Position numbers and translations under genes: made by a program
Shown here: piece by piece, positions 4,640 to 6,220 of the stretch
Layout of the letters: every line of letters starts with the position of its first letter
How positions within the stretch are numbered: the first letter of the stretch is position 1
The notes under the pieces: model-generated
Seen by the model: only the letters and a program-made list of their open reading frames with translations
What the model was told of the DNA's origin: nothing
Database searches by the model: none
Assembly (NCBI GenBank): GCA_021442885.1
Contig: JABUVA010000016.1
Coordinates: 18,096 to 24,315, forward strand
Direction: 5' to 3'
DNA: 6,220 nt
Origin: Methanobrevibacter sp.
GTDB lineage: Archaea; Methanobacteriota; Methanobacteria; Methanobacteriales; Methanobacteriaceae

Positions 4640-5404
4640 ATGCAGAAAATTAGCACCAAAGATATTTTTAAAATGTCATTAAAATTGACACTTTCCAATA
4701 AAAAAATTATTTTAATATTGTTCGTTCTAATTGTTATAATAAATTTATGTATGGTCATAATAGAGAGGCGGATTAATATCTATTTGGTGCTTACATCTTT
4801 TATTATACTATTTATTATAACCCTTGTTCTTTCAGGAACTGTAGCTTATTTTACAGAAGAAATAATAAGCGATTTAGATAATCCTCCTAAATTTAATCTT
4901 AAATGGATTTTTATAAAAGGAATTCGTGAAATATTCTTCACCATTTACATGATTATAAATACTATAGTAATAATGGGATTTGAAGTTATTATAAATCTTT
5001 TTCCAGACTATGATGATTTATTATTAATTGTAAAATTTTTGATATTAAGTGTGTTAACACTACTTCCAATGACAGCTATGATTAATGTATTTTTACATAA
5101 TGAAGAATTTAAATATGGATTAAAGTTAAAACAATTATTTAATTTAATATTTAACCTAAAAACATCCTATTTTATTATTCTTGTTATAATATGGATAGCT
5201 ATTGAAAATATGGTATACATAAAATCATTTTCAGAAGCACTATTAAATGGAATATCCTTAATACCACTTGTAGAATCCATCTTAATTTCAGTTATAGTAG
5301 CATTTTTATTTGTTCTTGTTCAATTAATGGGGATTATATTTATTATAGTTAGTAATGAGAATCAATACCAAGATAAATTAATATCTGAACTTAAATCTCT
5401 ATAA
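4640..5404 (+). CDS. Six-helix membrane protein, DUF4013-like, paralog 2
   Basis: A 254-residue membrane protein clearly homologous along its whole length to the gene 70 bp upstream; function unknown. Helices by hydrophobicity: about 22-40, 48-68, 97-117, 127-150, 175-196 and 211-238. It shares STKDIFKMSLK (5-15), VAYFTEEIIS (68-77), DNPPKF (80-85), LFPDYDD (120-126), PMTAMINVFLHNE (143-155), KYGLKLKQL (158-166) and NLKTSYFI (172-179). It differs most in the loop after helix 1 (ERRINI in place of HEAGDTPYEF) and in a longer segment between helices 5 and 6 (196-210). Conserved acidic and Gly-Leu-Lys loops with diverged helices suggest that the loops carry the function. The pair may form a heteromer, or be lineage-specific paralogs of a larger membrane family; neither can be shown here. 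ATG at 4640 has no ribosome site. A T-rich TTCTTTTCTTT (5431-5441) follows the stop and may end the transcript. Confidence 0.75.
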   Translation: MQKISTKDIFKMSLKLTLSNKKIILILFVLIVIINLCMVIIERRINIYLVLTSFIILFIITLVLSGTVAYFTEEIISDLDNPPKFNLKWIFIKGIREIFFTIYMIINTIVIMGFEVIINLFPDYDDLLLIVKFLILSVLTLLPMTAMINVFLHNEEFKYGLKLKQLFNLIFNLKTSYFIILVIIWIAIENMVYIKSFSEALLNGISLIPLVESILISVIVAFLFVLVQLMGIIFIIVSNENQYQDKLISELKSL

Positions 5405-5490
5405 ATACTTAAATTTTAACTTTAGTTTAATTCTTTTCTTTAAATAGATTAATAGCTAATATGCTAACAAGTTAATAATGTAATAAATAA

Positions 5491-5507
5491 CCGAAATACT
5501 TATATTA
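5491..5507 (+). promoter_or_regulatory. BRE/TATA promoter of tRNA-Met
   Basis: CCGAAA (5491-5496) followed by CTTATATTA (5499-5507) is a strong archaeal BRE plus box A. The centre near 5503 predicts a start around 5529, a few bases upstream of the tRNA at 5536, as expected for a stable RNA gene. Confidence 0.7.
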
Positions 5508-5535
5508 AATAAAAATTATAGTATTATTATACTGT

Positions 5536-5644
5536 GCCGGGGTGGCTCAGCTGGTTAGAGCGCACGGCTCATAGGGTAATTAAGCAGTGCTCTGACAATA
5601 CCTGGGATACCGTGAGGCCGCGGGTTCGAATCCCGCTCCCGGCA
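5536..5644 (+). tRNA. Elongator tRNA-Met(CAT) with intron
   Basis: A complete cloverleaf folds by eye. Acceptor GCCGGGG (5536-5542) pairs with TCCCGGC (5637-5643), with one G-U pair and discriminator A at 5644. The D stem is GCTC/GAGC. The anticodon stem CACGG (5562-5566) pairs with CCGTG (5610-5614). The anticodon CAT is at 5570-5572 in loop CTCATAA once the 35-nt intron is removed. The T arm is GCGGG, TTCGAAT, CCCGC. The mature length is 74 nt before CCA, which is not encoded. An archaeal initiator would carry A1-U72 and three G-C pairs in the anticodon stem; this has G1-C72 and CACGG, so it is the elongator. An Ile tRNA with modified CAT is possible but less likely. It is a single transcription unit with its own promoter and T-tract. 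Confidence 0.95.
5574..5608 (+). other. tRNA intron (35 nt) in a canonical bulge-helix-bulge at 37/38
   Basis: CTCA (5568-5571) pairs with TGGG (5603-5606), one G-U, to make the 4-bp central helix. The 3-nt bulges are TAG (5572-5574) and ATA (5607-5609). The flanking helices are the anticodon stem and GGTA (5575-5578) with TACC (5599-5602). Cutting after the second base of each bulge removes exactly 5574-5608 and restores a seven-base anticodon loop. This is the archaeal tRNA-splicing endonuclease substrate. Confidence 0.93.
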
Positions 5645-5665
5645 TCTTTAATCCCAGGTTTAAAC

Positions 5666-5693
5666 TTTTTTAAAAATATAATAAACTTTTTTT
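5666..5693 (+). terminator. Oligo-T termination region after tRNA-Met
   Basis: Two runs of T, six at 5666-5671 and seven at 5687-5693, lie 22 and 43 nt past the mature tRNA end. Archaeal RNA polymerase stops at oligo-T on the coding strand without needing a hairpin, so the primary transcript probably ends here with a trailer of about 25-50 nt. The trailer holds the 9-nt complement to the intron. Confidence 0.6.
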
Positions 5694-5765
5694 GAAAATA
5701 ATTAAATTTATTAATTAGCCACTTTAGAAAAATTAAATTAATAAAGAATTATATAAATAAATACT

Positions 5766-6220
5766 ATGCCAATTAGATTTAAAGATGGTGGGTACTGGGA
5801 GATAATAACTCGCCAAATGAGTATTGTAACTAAAAGTGAGCAAACAAGATTTAAAGATGGAAAAATAGCTGTAATAGGATGTGGAGGCATAGGTGGTGAT
5901 GCAATAGCTATGCTAGCCCGTATGGGTATTGGAGAACTAGTTTTAATTGATGAAGATAAATTTGATTTATCTAATTTAAACAGACAAGCATTATCTAATT
6001 TTGAAAATATAGGTCTCTCTAAAAGTGATGTTGCAAAAGAAACTGTAAGGAAAATAAACCCTTACACTAATGTTATATCTTATAATGAACGTTTAACTGA
6101 AGATAATATAGAAAAACTAGTTGCTGATTGCGATGTTATCATTGATGCTGTTGATAACTTAATAACTAGAATAATATTATCAAGATATGGTAAAGAAAAT
6201 AAAATCCCTTTTATTCATGG
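5766..6220 (+). CDS. ThiF/MoeB/HesA family E1-like adenylyltransferase, N-terminal part
   Basis: The first 151 residues of an ATP-dependent enzyme that adenylates the C-terminal glycine of a ubiquitin-like or sulfur-carrier protein (ThiS, MoaD or SAMP type); the gene runs off the right edge. Seen: Arg16-Gln17 of the RQ element near the N-terminus, nucleotide loop GCGGIGG (38-44), and IDEDKFDLSNLNRQ (61-74) with Asp62, Asp64, Asn70, Arg73 and Gln74. Lys86 is in GLSKSD, INPY at 97-100, and the Mg-binding region is IIDAVDN (125-131) with Asp130. IPFIHG at the edge is the usual next strand. The Cys pairs that bind zinc and any catalytic Cys lie beyond the window, so MoeB, ThiF and HesA cannot be separated. 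ATG at 5766 gives the normal family N-terminus. There is no Shine-Dalgarno, and an AT-rich box around 5727-5741 would give a leaderless message. Confidence 0.9.
   Translation, partial: MPIRFKDGGYWEIITRQMSIVTKSEQTRFKDGKIAVIGCGGIGGDAIAMLARMGIGELVLIDEDKFDLSNLNRQALSNFENIGLSKSDVAKETVRKINPYTNVISYNERLTEDNIEKLVADCDVIIDAVDNLITRIILSRYGKENKIPFIH

Noticed and set aside
5195..5213. TAGCTATTGAAAATAT inside paralog 2, resembling the duplicated promoter block
   Set aside because: It is coding sequence for a conserved Ile-Glu-Asn stretch; paralog 1 has the same residues with different bases before them, and no start codon follows at the right distance.
5536..5660. tRNA gene as an integration (att) site
   Set aside because: No duplicate of the tRNA 3' end, integrase gene or composition shift is seen in the flanks; the downstream repeat is an inverted match to the intron, not a copy of the tRNA end.
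1..6220. CRISPR array, insertion sequence or origin
   Set aside because: No regularly spaced repeats with unique spacers, no transposase fragment with terminal repeats and no origin-box cluster was found.

Overview
The window looks like a piece of a methanogen chromosome from the order Methanobacteriales, most likely Methanobrevibacter or the related Methanosphaera. The grounds are very AT-rich DNA with AT-only intergenic stretches, archaeal BRE/TATA-type promoters, a DUF2119 protein (a family known from methanogens), an archaeal-type S-adenosyl/S-inosylhomocysteine hydrolase, and an elongator tRNA-Met whose intron sits in a perfect bulge-helix-bulge at position 37/38, with no encoded CCA. 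Genus is an inference.

Layout. Bases 1-506 (minus) hold the N-terminal part of an unrecognised Cys-containing protein that runs off the left edge. It has a textbook Shine-Dalgarno but no ATG, GTG or TTG start near it. Bases 507-831 are a non-coding divergent promoter region with an 18-bp tandem repeat. Bases 832-1221 (plus) encode a C_GCAxxG_C_C-family cysteine protein. It converges on a DUF2119 gene (1241-1891, minus), which carries what looks like an M14/AstE-type metallohydrolase core. DUF2119 is divergent from a MarR regulator (1993-2448, plus). MarR converges on the homocysteine-releasing hydrolase (2461-3711, minus), with a hairpin/T-tract terminator between them. Two tandem paralogous six-helix membrane proteins (3820-4569 and 4640-5404, plus; DUF4013-like) follow, each with its own copy of the same promoter element. 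Then come an intron-containing tRNA-Met(CAT) (5536-5644) and the 5' part of a ThiF/MoeB/HesA-type E1-like adenylyltransferase (5766 to the right edge).

How the genes work together. No long operon is visible; most genes are single units in convergent or divergent pairs. The hydrolase serves SAM recycling. MarR may control itself and/or the DUF2119 gene across their shared 101-bp region. Two translation modes coexist: genes with an anti-16S Shine-Dalgarno (the left-edge gene, the C_GCAxxG_C_C gene, marR and the hydrolase), and genes with none whose TATA-to-ATG spacing predicts leaderless or nearly leaderless mRNA (DUF2119, both membrane paralogs, probably thiF-like).

Most worth a second look: a 9-nt perfect complement between the tRNA-Met intron 3' end and its 3' trailer; the HxExK substrate motif of the hydrolase, pointing to inosyl rather than adenosyl substrate; the apparent ATT start at 506; the metallohydrolase residues of DUF2119 without the usual DLNR substrate motif; and a duplicated promoter plus patches of near-identical DNA in the membrane paralogs.
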